64,000 nt of DNA, from positions 28,027 through 92,026 of the forward strand of contig CAMIVE010000003.1 of assembly GCA_946401725.1 (NCBI GenBank). Reading direction: 5' to 3'. Each line of letters begins with the position of its first letter. The first letter of the stretch is position 1. Source of the stretch: an uncultured Bacteroidales bacterium (GTDB taxonomy: Bacteria; Bacteroidota; Bacteroidia; Bacteroidales; P3). Under the pieces are notes generated by a model that was not told the DNA's origin, did no database searches, and saw only the letters and a list, made by a program, of their open reading frames with translations. Made by a program: the position numbers and the translations under genes. Below are positions 34,826-43,154 of the stretch, piece by piece.

Positions 34826-34831
34826 ATAATA

Positions 34832-35878
34832 ATGCCGCTGACGCTTGATAATGAAACCCTTGAACGTTTTGCCCAACAGCTGGACAAGGCGGGAAAAATA
34901 GTGATTTTGTCACATATGAATCCCGACGGCGATGCCGTGGGTTCCGCACTGGCTTGCTACCATTGGCTCTCTGATTCATTTTATGCGGGCCGGCAACAGC
35001 CGCAGCTGTCGGTTGTCCTTCCACACAGCTGTCCTTCCGACGCACTATATCTTCCTGGAAGCGATACAATTATCAGTGCAGACAAAGACAGGGAGTTGTC
35101 GGAGCGGCTGATCGACGAAGCCGATTTGATACTGGGCGTCGACTTTAATGAGGCCAGCCGGATACTTCCCCTCGACGAAGCATTGCAACGAAGCAACGCT
35201 GTCAAATTGATGGTTGACCATCATCATAACCAGAACCGGCAACTGTTCCCCACGGTCATTGCCGTTCCGGATCTCTCCTCCACATGCGAACTGTTATACT
35301 GGATTTTCACCCAGATTATCGGCGACAGCTCCATCGACGACAAGGTGGCCCGCTGCCTGTACCACGGAATCAATACCGACACAGGCACTTTTGCCTACGC
35401 CTGCGAGGATCCGTCGCTCTACGAGGCGGTAGCCGCCCTGATGCACCACCCGCTGAATGCCGCAGAGGTTCATAACCGGCTGTTCAACAGCTACAGCCTC
35501 TGCAAGATGCGCATCCTGGGATTTCTCCTCAACCAACGGTTGCGTATTTTCGAGGAACAACACTTTGCCTATTTCTATATCACTGAAAAAGAACTGAATC
35601 AGATGGGTGGCACCCCCGAGGATTTGGAAGGGCTTGTGAACTACACGCTGATGATGGAGACGATACATGTCGGTGTCTTTGTCAAGGAGACCGAAGGGAA
35701 GGTCCGTTTGTCGTTCAGGTCGAAAAAAGACTTCAATGTCAATCAATTCGCCAAACGCCACTTTGGAGGCGGCGGACACAACCAAGCATCTGGAGCCACC
35801 TCTCCTTTCGATTTTGACACCACCATCAAAGTGCTGGAAGAAAATATGTTGAAAGAACTGAAAGCGTATTATCAATGA
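34832..35878 (+). CDS. nrnA: DHH family phosphoesterase, NrnA-like
   Basis: The product has 348 aa. It shows NPDGDAVGSAL (about 30-40), a second Asp site GVDFNEASR, the DHH motif DHHHNQ (about 128) and the DHHA1 signature GGGGHNQASG (about 311). NrnA degrades nanoRNAs and dephosphorylates pAp or cyclic dinucleotide products. Its stop overlaps the next start (ATGA). Confidence 0.95.
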   Translation: MPLTLDNETLERFAQQLDKAGKIVILSHMNPDGDAVGSALACYHWLSDSFYAGRQQPQLSVVLPHSCPSDALYLPGSDTIISADKDRELSERLIDEADLILGVDFNEASRILPLDEALQRSNAVKLMVDHHHNQNRQLFPTVIAVPDLSSTCELLYWIFTQIIGDSSIDDKVARCLYHGINTDTGTFAYACEDPSLYEAVAALMHHPLNAAEVHNRLFNSYSLCKMRILGFLLNQRLRIFEEQHFAYFYITEKELNQMGGTPEDLEGLVNYTLMMETIHVGVFVKETEGKVRLSFRSKKDFNVNQFAKRHFGGGGHNQASGATSPFDFDTTIKVLEENMLKELKAYYQ

Positions 35879-36390
35879 AAAAACTCAAACAACATATCCT
35901 TGTTCTGATGCCTCTGCTGCTTCTGACTGCATGCCATAATGACCCGCCAGTTATTGTGCCCAATACCTCCAAAAAGCACAACCTGAATGAGAATATGATC
36001 AATGCGAACCGTACCATCGCTCAGGCGGAAGAAACCGCCATCGACGCCTTTGTCACCCGTCGCGGATGGACCATGTCGAAGACTCCCGACGGGGCGCGTG
36101 TATGGGTCTATGTGGAAGGCAACGGCACACCGATAGCCTACGAAGACAGTGTACATGTCCAATATACTGTCGAAGCCATCAACGGAACCGTACTCTACAA
36201 AGAGCTTAAGGAGTCCTATGTGGCTGGACGGCGTCAGGAGATGATCGGACTGGATGAAGCGTTGCTCGGACTGCACAGGGGCAGCAAAGCAAAAGTAATT
36301 CTTCCTTCACGTCTGGCTTACGGCATTGGGGGCGATGGCGACCGCATTCCCCAAAGCACCATCCTTGTACTGGACGTGACGGTGTTGTAA
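35875..36390 (+). CDS. FKBP-type peptidyl-prolyl isomerase lipoprotein
   Basis: The product has 171 aa with lipobox LLLTAC (Cys 20) and one FKBP domain with DSVHVQYTVEAINGTVLY and GLHRGSKAKVILPSRLAYG. It likely works as a periplasmic or outer-membrane folding factor. It is coupled to nrnA by a 4-base overlap. Confidence 0.9.
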   Translation: MKKLKQHILVLMPLLLLTACHNDPPVIVPNTSKKHNLNENMINANRTIAQAEETAIDAFVTRRGWTMSKTPDGARVWVYVEGNGTPIAYEDSVHVQYTVEAINGTVLYKELKESYVAGRRQEMIGLDEALLGLHRGSKAKVILPSRLAYGIGGDGDRIPQSTILVLDVTVL

Positions 36391-36446
36391 AACAGAAAAA
36401 CACAAGCATTACCAAACATAAACAATAAACATAAAACATAAAAAAA

Positions 36447-37355
36447 ATGAAAAAAGTGTTCAAATTCTTTGCTGCGGCCCTGCTGATCGTCTCGGTAGGC
36501 GTTGTATGCAGTTGCTCTGGCGACAAAATGAAAACAAATGAAAACGGTCTCACCTACCGTTTCATAGAGAAACACGACGATGCACAACAAGTGAAAATCG
36601 GCGATGTGCTGGTGGGTGTCTGCACCATCCGTCTGGAGGATTCGGTACTGAACATGGTTACCACTCCCGACCGACTCTATCCGCCAGTAGGTGAGTCGAT
36701 GTTTCCCGGCGACCTGAACGAAGGCTTGCTGATGATGCACCTCGGCGACAAAGCCATCTTCGGCATCGAGGCCGACTCACTCGCCTGCCGCGGAATGATG
36801 TTCCCCAATTACTACAAACCGGGAACGGGAATGAAAATTTACTATGAGATTGCTGTCACCGACATCATCACCAAAGATGAATTTGCTGAAGAACAGTCCA
36901 ATTATGTCGAGAACATGAAGCAATTGCAGGCCGAGGAAAAAGCCCTTATCGAACAGTATGTCAAGGAGAAGAAAATCAAAGGCACACCCGACGACGACGG
37001 CCTCTATATCATTGTCAACAAGAAAGGAAAAGGCGATAAGGTGGAGATTGGACGCAATGTGGCTATCAACTACACCGGACGTCTTCTTGACGGCAAAGTA
37101 TTCGATACAAGCGTGGAAACAGTGGCAAAAGAGAACAATGTCTTTGACGCACGACGCAATTACGGTCCGCTGGAATATAAAGTGGGTGAACTTTCACTCA
37201 TCCGCGGATGGGAAGCCGGTGTAATCAACCAACCTGCAGGTACCAAACTGACTCTTATCATGCCGTCGGCACTGGGTTATGGTCCGAGAGAGGTAGGCAG
37301 CATACCCGCCAACAGTCCATTGGTTTTCGATATCGAGATTGTTTCTGTAAAATAA
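36447..37355 (+). CDS. FKBP-type isomerase lipoprotein, two FKBP-like domains
   Basis: The product has 302 aa with a lipoprotein signal (VGVVCSC). Residues about 45-150 look like a diverged FKBP domain (IGDVLVGVCTIRL, MHLGDKAIFGI) with an insert, and residues about 195-302 are a canonical one (GRNVAINYTGRLLDGKVFDTS, PSALGYGPREVGSIPANSPL), joined by a charged helix. Two-domain FKBP lipoproteins act as folding factors; the first domain may be only structural. It lies 56 bases after the other FKBP gene. Confidence 0.9.
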   Translation: MKKVFKFFAAALLIVSVGVVCSCSGDKMKTNENGLTYRFIEKHDDAQQVKIGDVLVGVCTIRLEDSVLNMVTTPDRLYPPVGESMFPGDLNEGLLMMHLGDKAIFGIEADSLACRGMMFPNYYKPGTGMKIYYEIAVTDIITKDEFAEEQSNYVENMKQLQAEEKALIEQYVKEKKIKGTPDDDGLYIIVNKKGKGDKVEIGRNVAINYTGRLLDGKVFDTSVETVAKENNVFDARRNYGPLEYKVGELSLIRGWEAGVINQPAGTKLTLIMPSALGYGPREVGSIPANSPLVFDIEIVSVK

Positions 37356-37377
37356 ACCCTTCAATAATCGATTCATC

Positions 37378-37944
37378 ATGTTGAATATCATTTTATTCGG
37401 AGCACCTGGCGCCGGAAAGGGAACTCAGTCGGACTATCTGGTGGAGAAATATCATCTGAACCATATCTCGACAGGAGACCTGCTGCGTAAAGAAATAGCC
37501 GACCAGACGGAATTAGGCAAACGTATCAAAAGTATCATGGATGCGGGCCGACTGGTAAGTGACGACATCGTCATCGAGATGATCGACAACGCCATTGCCA
37601 AAGACACACAGGGCATTCTTTTCGACGGTTTTCCACGCAATGTGGCGCAAGCCGAAGTGCTGGAACAACTGCTGGCAAAACATGGCCGCAAACTGACCTG
37701 CCTGGTGTCGCTCGATGTGCCGCAAGAGGAACTGATACGCCGTATGCTGGAACGCGCCAAAATATCGGGTCGCAGCGACGACAACGAGGAGACCATCAAA
37801 AACCGACTGAAAGAATATGAAGCGAAAACACTTCCTGTGGCCGATTTCTATGAGAAAAAAGGGCTGCATGTGAAAGTCAACGGATTAGGCGATATCAAAG
37901 CCATTTCGGCATCGATCATCGCTGAAATCGAGAAACGCAAATAA
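37378..37944 (+). CDS. adk: Adenylate kinase
   Basis: The product has 188 aa. It has the P-loop GAPGAGKGTQ, STGDLLRKEI, DGFPRN, and the short LID version (no zinc finger) typical of Bacteroidota. It catalyses ATP + AMP to 2 ADP. Confidence 0.98.
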   Translation: MLNIILFGAPGAGKGTQSDYLVEKYHLNHISTGDLLRKEIADQTELGKRIKSIMDAGRLVSDDIVIEMIDNAIAKDTQGILFDGFPRNVAQAEVLEQLLAKHGRKLTCLVSLDVPQEELIRRMLERAKISGRSDDNEETIKNRLKEYEAKTLPVADFYEKKGLHVKVNGLGDIKAISASIIAEIEKRK

Positions 37945-37973
37945 CACTCCCACCCTGTCAATAGGGATGGATT

Positions 37974-38003
37974 GGCGGTGCGGACCCGACCGTCCGCACC
38001 GCC
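37974..38003. repeat. 12-bp-stem palindrome between adk and obg
   Basis: GGCGGTGCGGAC (37974-37985) and GTCCGCACCGCC (37992-38003) with loop CCGACC. There is no T-run, so it is not a typical terminator. The GCGGAC/GTCCGC core resembles the REP-like palindrome of the 11-18 kb island. Confidence 0.75.
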
Positions 38004-38024
38004 ACAAGAACGAAAAGAAAACCC

Positions 38025-39020
38025 ATGACATCGAATTTTGTCGACTATGTAAAAATCCTTGTCCGTTCAGGCAAAGGAGGTGCCGGTTCTGCTCATCTGC
38101 TACGAGTGAAATACAACGCTAAAGCGGGACCCGACGGCGGCGACGGCGGAAGGGGCGGACATGTGATGCTACGAGGCAACTCGAACCGCTGGACGCTGTT
38201 GCATCTGAAATACACCAAACACGTGTTTGCCGAAAACGGCCAGAACGGAGGTCAGAACCTCTGCACAGGACATGAAGGAGCAGACCAGGTGCTGGATGTA
38301 CCATTAGGCTGTGTCTGTCGCGATGCAGAGACGGGCGAACAGCTGTGCGAAATCACAGAGGATGGTCAAACCGCCATTATTGCCAAAGGTGGACGCGGCG
38401 GATGGGGCAATGACCACTTCAAGTCTCCCACCAACCAGACCCCCCGCTACGCCCAACCGGGAGAACCGGCTGTGGAACGTTGGGTGATTATAGAACTCAA
38501 AGTGTTGGCCGATGTGGGTCTGGTAGGATTCCCCAATGCCGGCAAGTCGACATTTCTCTCTGTCGTTTCGGCCGCAAAACCTGAGATTGCAGACTATCCC
38601 TTCACCACATTGGTACCCAATCTGGGCATCGTAAGATACCATGACGACCAGTCGTTCTGCATTGCCGACATACCCGGTATCATCGAAGGGGCCGCAGAAG
38701 GCAAAGGACTGGGACTGCGCTTCTTGAGGCATATAGAACGCAATTCTGTACTGCTCTTCATGGTTTCGTGCGAATGTATGGACATCAAAAAAGAATATCA
38801 GGTGTTGCTGAACGAGTTGAAAAAGTACAATCCTGAACTTTTGGACAAGCAACGCATCCTGGCTGTCACCAAATGCGACATGCTCGACGAGACGATGATT
38901 CAGCAGATGAAACGTACATTACCACGCACACTGCCCACCATAATGATCAGCGCGGTTTCAGGGTACAACATTCCAGAACTTAAAGATTTATTATTCAGCA
39001 AATTGCATGGAGAAAATTAA
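38025..39020 (+). CDS. obg: Obg (CgtA) GTPase
   Basis: The product has 331 aa. The glycine-rich Obg fold at the N-terminus ([23 protein letters not shown]) is followed by the GTPase domain with P-loop GFPNAGKST (about 168) and DIPGIIEGA. It has a role in 50S assembly and stringent control. The end overlaps the PAP2 gene by 14 bases. Confidence 0.98.
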   Translation: MTSNFVDYVKILVRSGKGGAGSAHLLRVKYNAKAGPDGGDGGRGGHVMLRGNSNRWTLLHLKYTKHVFAENGQNGGQNLCTGHEGADQVLDVPLGCVCRDAETGEQLCEITEDGQTAIIAKGGRGGWGNDHFKSPTNQTPRYAQPGEPAVERWVIIELKVLADVGLVGFPNAGKSTFLSVVSAAKPEIADYPFTTLVPNLGIVRYHDDQSFCIADIPGIIEGAAEGKGLGLRFLRHIERNSVLLFMVSCECMDIKKEYQVLLNELKKYNPELLDKQRILAVTKCDMLDETMIQQMKRTLPRTLPTIMISAVSGYNIPELKDLLFSKLHGEN

Positions 39021-39627
39021 AGCATTGGACGAAGGGGTTTTCTGGTGGATAAACAGCCATCATGCACCCCTCTTCGATTGGACATTATGGATATTCAGCC
39101 AACCGTGGAGTTGGCTGATTGTCCTCCTTGCAGTTTATGCGGTGGTGGTCTTGCGACACGACAGAAAAAACTGGTTATGGATCCTGATCGGGATTGCGCT
39201 CTGTTTTCTTTTAGCCGACCAAATCAGCAACAACGCCATAAAAGACGGCGTGCAGCGGTTGCGTCCCTGCTACGCATTTGAAAATGTACGCATGTTCCAT
39301 ACCGGACGGGGAGGCAGTTACGGATTCGTCTCCTCTCATGCCGCCAACGCCTTTGCAGTAGCGATGTTCTTAAGTCTAGCATATGGAGGACGGAGAAAGA
39401 AAATGGGCGGAGAAAAGTCCCCAACGGACAACAGCTACAAAAGCCCGCTACTCCCCTATCTGCTGATTGTCTGGGCTGCCATTGTCGGATACAGCCGAAT
39501 CTACCTGGGGAAACATTTCCCCGGTGATGTTGTTTGTGGTGGCCTGTTAGGACTGGGAATCGGCGCAACGGTCTATTTCGCCATCTCAAGAATTAGACGG
39601 TGGATATCCTCCAGACGGTCAGCATGA
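39007..39627 (+). CDS. PAP2 family membrane phosphatase
   Basis: The product has 206 aa with about six transmembrane segments and the three phosphatase motifs: KDGVQRLRP (K-x6-RP), SSHAANA and [12 protein letters not shown] (SR-x5-H-x3-D). It may recycle undecaprenyl pyrophosphate or dephosphorylate lipid substrates; the exact one is not determinable. The gene overlaps obg at its start and the dus gene on the other strand by 55 bases at its end. Confidence 0.92.
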   Translation: MEKIKALDEGVFWWINSHHAPLFDWTLWIFSQPWSWLIVLLAVYAVVVLRHDRKNWLWILIGIALCFLLADQISNNAIKDGVQRLRPCYAFENVRMFHTGRGGSYGFVSSHAANAFAVAMFLSLAYGGRRKKMGGEKSPTDNSYKSPLLPYLLIVWAAIVGYSRIYLGKHFPGDVVCGGLLGLGIGATVYFAISRIRRWISSRRSA

Positions 39628-40538
39628 AGCACATGTCGCTTGCGCGCTTCTGTACCGGGCAATGCTCGCGACAACAAACACCAATACTCCTTCATTTTCC
39701 TTCCTTTGGCTTGATGAGAGATATCCATCTGAAGGATATCTTCCATCAGCGATTGAATGAAGTATGGAATCGAGGGCACGTTCTGAAACGATTCCTGCAA
39801 TTTGTCCGACAGGGGGAAGTCCTCCGGACACTGTTGACGGATTTGTATAGGCAGCATTGGATTGTATAGCGCACCGCGACCAATCATCACGTGATTGACA
39901 GAAGGGAAAAGCGAACGTATTTTCTTGTAATCGGCCACCGAAAAAACGTCACCGTTGTATATCACACGGTGATGCACTGAAGGCAATACCCTCTGAAATT
40001 TCTGCAGATCGGGACGGCCGGAATACATCTGTTTGCCTATTCGGGGATGGATGGTCACATTGTCAAGTGGGAAATCGTTCAGAACAGGAACGACAGCGTC
40101 AATTTCATCAGCACAATAATACCCCAAGCGTATCTTGACGGAAAGCGAAGGTTTGATCCGAGGCAACACGTATTCTAGAACAGAGCGAATCTCGTCAGGA
40201 TATGGTAACATTCCGGAACCGCGGTGCTTGTGCGCCACCCGCCGCATAGGGCATCCCAGATTCCAGTTCACCTCACGATATCCCAAATCAAACAAACGAT
40301 TGGCGAGATCAACAAATTCAGCATTCTCATATCCCAGAATCTGCGGAATCAACAACATCGCATCTCTGTTGTTCTGAGGAAGCACATCGGTCAGTTTCTT
40401 CTCGGCATCACGCAAGTTGCCATGGGTCAACGAGATGAAAGGGCTAATGGCATAGTCAAAAGCTCCCGGAAAACAACGATAAAAGGCTCTGCGAAAAAGC
40501 AGTTCCGTAAGACCTTGCATGGGAGCCAGTATCAACAT
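39573..40538 (-). CDS. tRNA-dihydrouridine synthase
   Basis: The product has 321 aa. It has the flavin-binding opening LILAPMQGLTE, the catalytic cysteine in NWNLGCPM, KIRLGY, and the FMN-phosphate loop MIGRGALYNP. It reduces uridines in tRNA; family assignment (DusB- or DusC-like) is uncertain. Its 3' end overlaps the PAP2 gene tail to tail. Confidence 0.93.
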   Translation of the reverse strand: MLILAPMQGLTELLFRRAFYRCFPGAFDYAISPFISLTHGNLRDAEKKLTDVLPQNNRDAMLLIPQILGYENAEFVDLANRLFDLGYREVNWNLGCPMRRVAHKHRGSGMLPYPDEIRSVLEYVLPRIKPSLSVKIRLGYYCADEIDAVVPVLNDFPLDNVTIHPRIGKQMYSGRPDLQKFQRVLPSVHHRVIYNGDVFSVADYKKIRSLFPSVNHVMIGRGALYNPMLPIQIRQQCPEDFPLSDKLQESFQNVPSIPYFIQSLMEDILQMDISHQAKGRKMKEYWCLLSRALPGTEARKRHVLHADRLEDIHRLILEMAK

Positions 40539-40622
40539 GATTGACAGGTTAAAAGGGTTGAGAAGGGTTGAAAGATTCGATGATATGTTGATATGTTTAA
40601 AGGGGGTAAATATTTCGGGGTT

Positions 40623-41147
40623 TTATTGTTTATCACTTCCGTTCTCTTGTTCTTCATGCACCTGTTTACGTTGCTCCAGATAGAGATCCATCCGACCCGC
40701 CAATTGTTTACCCGAACGTTCAATGGGGTGATACAGCAGCGAATGCTCTTTGACATCACGAGTCAAGAATTCCTCCTCCAAATCAATAATGGCAACATAG
40801 TAAATCAGCACACCGAGGATACAGACTCCTTTCATCAAACCAAAAATGGCTCCTGCAATATTATTAAGCGCGCCGACATGAACCAGCTTGACAAAACGTT
40901 CAACCATCTTGGCAAGAAAGAGCGAAAGGATGATGACCAACAGAAAGATGACAAAAAAAGCGATCAGATAGGCGTTCTCCCCGTCAATGCCTAGAATGGT
41001 GGCAAACCAATGGGCAAAACGAACTGCCAAAATACTGCCAAGAATAACACCCAGAAGCGATGCAAGTTCAAAAATAAGGCCTCTTCGGTAACCTTTGTAG
41101 ATAAGGTAACCCAAAGGAATTGCGATAAGTATGTCGAGAAAATTCAT
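40623..41147 (-). CDS. CvpA family membrane protein
   Basis: The product has 174 aa from ATG 41147 (MNFLDILIAIPLGYLIYKGYRRG), with four transmembrane segments and a charged C-terminal tail. The ATG 27 bases upstream would begin within the leader, so it is less likely. CvpA proteins are linked to colicin V production and envelope homeostasis. The opening stretch is typical of the Bacteroidota version. Confidence 0.88.
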   Translation of the reverse strand: MNFLDILIAIPLGYLIYKGYRRGLIFELASLLGVILGSILAVRFAHWFATILGIDGENAYLIAFFVIFLLVIILSLFLAKMVERFVKLVHVGALNNIAGAIFGLMKGVCILGVLIYYVAIIDLEEEFLTRDVKEHSLLYHPIERSGKQLAGRMDLYLEQRKQVHEEQENGSDKQ

Positions 41148-41171
41148 AATAAAGATGTATTTTACAAGATG

Positions 41172-41200
41172 CAAAGTTACACAAAAAAGCCATTTGACAA
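41172..41200 (-). promoter_or_regulatory. cvpA promoter
   Basis: Minus-strand TTG (41200-41198), 18 bases, TAACTTTG (41179-41172). It lies back to back with the glycan-locus promoter about 75 bases away. Confidence 0.55.
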
Positions 41201-41274
41201 CCTATTTATCCGACGAATTGTTTGATGAAACATATTGGGAAAAAGTTGCAATATCCTAGCAAAAACAAAGTTTT

Positions 41275-41306
41275 TTTGCATACATTCAAAAAAAATAGTA
41301 TCTTTG
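41275..41306 (+). promoter_or_regulatory. Promoter of the glycan locus
   Basis: TTTG (41275-41278), 20 bases, TATCTTTG (41299-41306). The first start codon is at 41554, so the leader is about 240 nt. Confidence 0.7.
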
Positions 41307-41315
41307 TGTTTGCAA

Positions 41316-41443
41316 TTGGCTATGCAGACTACCTATATAATGCTGTTTATCTGATAGTTGTAAAACCACTATATAATAAAATAGACACATTAATATAAAA
41401 TAAGTCTTTCAATCGATACAAATCGACCGATTTACATAGCCAA
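41316..41443 (+). promoter_or_regulatory. Long leader with distant inverted repeat
   Basis: TTGGCTATG (41316-41324) is the exact complement of CATAGCCAA (41435-41443), enclosing about 110 nt that contain a nested AATCGAT/ATCGACCGATT region. No reading frame of note is in the leader. It could be an attenuator or an RNA-based switch; alternatively the arms are chance. Confidence 0.4.
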
Positions 41444-41553
41444 ATGAAGCGAAAAAAGTTCCAATAGGCTTGTCCTTACATGGGACTGACGATGGCGGAA
41501 GTGTGCCCTTTTGTAAAGTATATGGGTTATTCACCCAATCAACATTCCCTTCA

Positions 41554-42279
41554 ATGCAGCGTTTTTTCAATTATCAGCTTGTAGAAAGTCTGGATGAAAT
41601 CCTTTTCCCTGAAAAAGACGAAAAGACTGTTGTGGTGAATTGTCTGAACCCCCATTCTTTCATCATGGCGACCGAGGACGGGGATTTCCGACAGGCATTG
41701 GAAAAAAGCGACTACCTGCTTCCCGACGGGGAGGGAATCGTTATGAGCCTGAAACGGTGGCGCGGGAAAAGCATTCACAAGATTGCCGGAGACGACCTGC
41801 ACCGACACTTGCTGGAGAAGCTAGAACGCGAAGGAGGCAAGATTTTCTATATGGGAAGCACTGTTGAAGTGCTGCAGGAAATCAAAGCACGCATCCAGCG
41901 GGAATACGCAGGAATCACCGTAGACTACCTTTCCCCTTCGTTCTGCAACGAGTTGTCGGAAGAAGAAAGCCAATCCATAGCCAATACCATCAACGCCTTT
42001 GCACCCGACGTATTGTTCGTGTCAATGACAGCTCCGAAACAGGAGAAATGGGTGTACAAACACTTGGCACAACTGGAGTCGCCAAGGGTGATAGCATCAA
42101 TAGGTGCTGTCTTTGATTTCTACGCAGGACGTGTGAAACGGGCACCCCGATGGGCGGTCAAGATAAAAATCGAATGGCTGGTGCGACTGCTGAAAGAACC
42201 CCGCCGGATGTGGAGCCGGAACTTCGTGTCGACACCGAAATACCTGCGTTGGGTAAGGAAACACCGAAAAGAAATGTAA
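41554..42279 (+). CDS. WecG/TagA/CpsF family glycosyltransferase (GT26)
   Basis: The product has 241 aa from ATG 41554. GT26 hallmarks: NCLNPHSFIMA, LLPDGEGIVM, KIAGDDL, MTAPKQEKWV and the ending GAVFDFYAGRVKRAP. The family adds a ManNAc-type or related sugar to a lipid-linked first sugar. The upstream frame to a TTG at 41470 has no family-typical residues. It is followed 15 bases later by the wza-like gene. Confidence 0.92.
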   Translation: MQRFFNYQLVESLDEILFPEKDEKTVVVNCLNPHSFIMATEDGDFRQALEKSDYLLPDGEGIVMSLKRWRGKSIHKIAGDDLHRHLLEKLEREGGKIFYMGSTVEVLQEIKARIQREYAGITVDYLSPSFCNELSEEESQSIANTINAFAPDVLFVSMTAPKQEKWVYKHLAQLESPRVIASIGAVFDFYAGRVKRAPRWAVKIKIEWLVRLLKEPRRMWSRNFVSTPKYLRWVRKHRKEM

Positions 42280-42293
42280 AACATATCAACATA

Positions 42294-43097
42294 ATGACGA
42301 AAATTGTAAAAAAACTGATGCTCTTTTTAACGGCAGGAATGCTTGCTGCATCGTGCGGCACTGTCGAAGAGTTTGTGCTGTTAAACGACTTGGATATCGA
42401 TTCGTACTACAAGATGCAGCCCATCCACGAGCTGCACATCAAACGCGGTGACGAATTGCGAATCGTGGTGACGCATAAAGTGCCTGCACTGACGGCGATG
42501 TTCAACAAGAAAATCAACTCGATTGAAGACGGTGAGGCTCTGGTGACCTACTTGGTGAACGAAGACGGCTTTATCAACTTCCCCTATCTGGACTCCATAA
42601 AAGCCGAGGGACTTACCTGCGCTGAATTGGAGCAAACCATCTCGAAAAAAATAGAAACAGCTGGATATGCCCTGGGAGCGAATGTCAATGTGCGGGTAAA
42701 CAATTTCAAAGTGACGGTGATTGGTGAAAGTGGTACCGGCATATTCAAGTTCGATGAACCGAATCCCACCATTTTCGATTTGGTAGCGAAAGCCAATTTG
42801 GTGGGCAATAGTGGTGGTTTTGGTGGCGGAATGGGCATTCGCAGGGACAAGATTCTGATAATGCGAGAAGTGAACGGTGTGCTCAACTCCGACTATATCA
42901 GTTTGCTGACCAAAGATATTTTTTATTCCCCTTACTACTACCTGCAGCAGAATGACATCATCTATGTGTGGCCGTCACAAACCGCCATCCGCAGCAGCAA
43001 CCGTATTTTCGATTTCTGGTGGAGTCGTTTGTCTGTGGTAACAACAGCCATAAGTGTGTTGACCCTCTTCCTCACCCTGTTCCAAAAGAAAGAGTAA
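42294..43097 (+). CDS. Wza-like polysaccharide export lipoprotein
   Basis: The product has 267 aa with lipobox LAASC (Cys 21), a Poly_export domain (LHIKRGDELRIVV, VNEDGFINFPYLDSI) and an SLBB-type domain (NNFKVTVIGES). The C-terminal DFWWSRLSVVTTAISVLTLF is a hydrophobic segment. It is shorter than E. coli Wza (379 aa), as is usual in Bacteroidota. It would form the outer-membrane outlet for the polymer with the Wzc-like protein encoded next. Confidence 0.9.
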   Translation: MTKIVKKLMLFLTAGMLAASCGTVEEFVLLNDLDIDSYYKMQPIHELHIKRGDELRIVVTHKVPALTAMFNKKINSIEDGEALVTYLVNEDGFINFPYLDSIKAEGLTCAELEQTISKKIETAGYALGANVNVRVNNFKVTVIGESGTGIFKFDEPNPTIFDLVAKANLVGNSGGFGGGMGIRRDKILIMREVNGVLNSDYISLLTKDIFYSPYYYLQQNDIIYVWPSQTAIRSSNRIFDFWWSRLSVVTTAISVLTLFLTLFQKKE

Positions 43098-43154
43098 AAG
43101 CGGAGACAATGTACGCGATCAAAACGTAAAACACAAACGTAAAACATTTCAACC

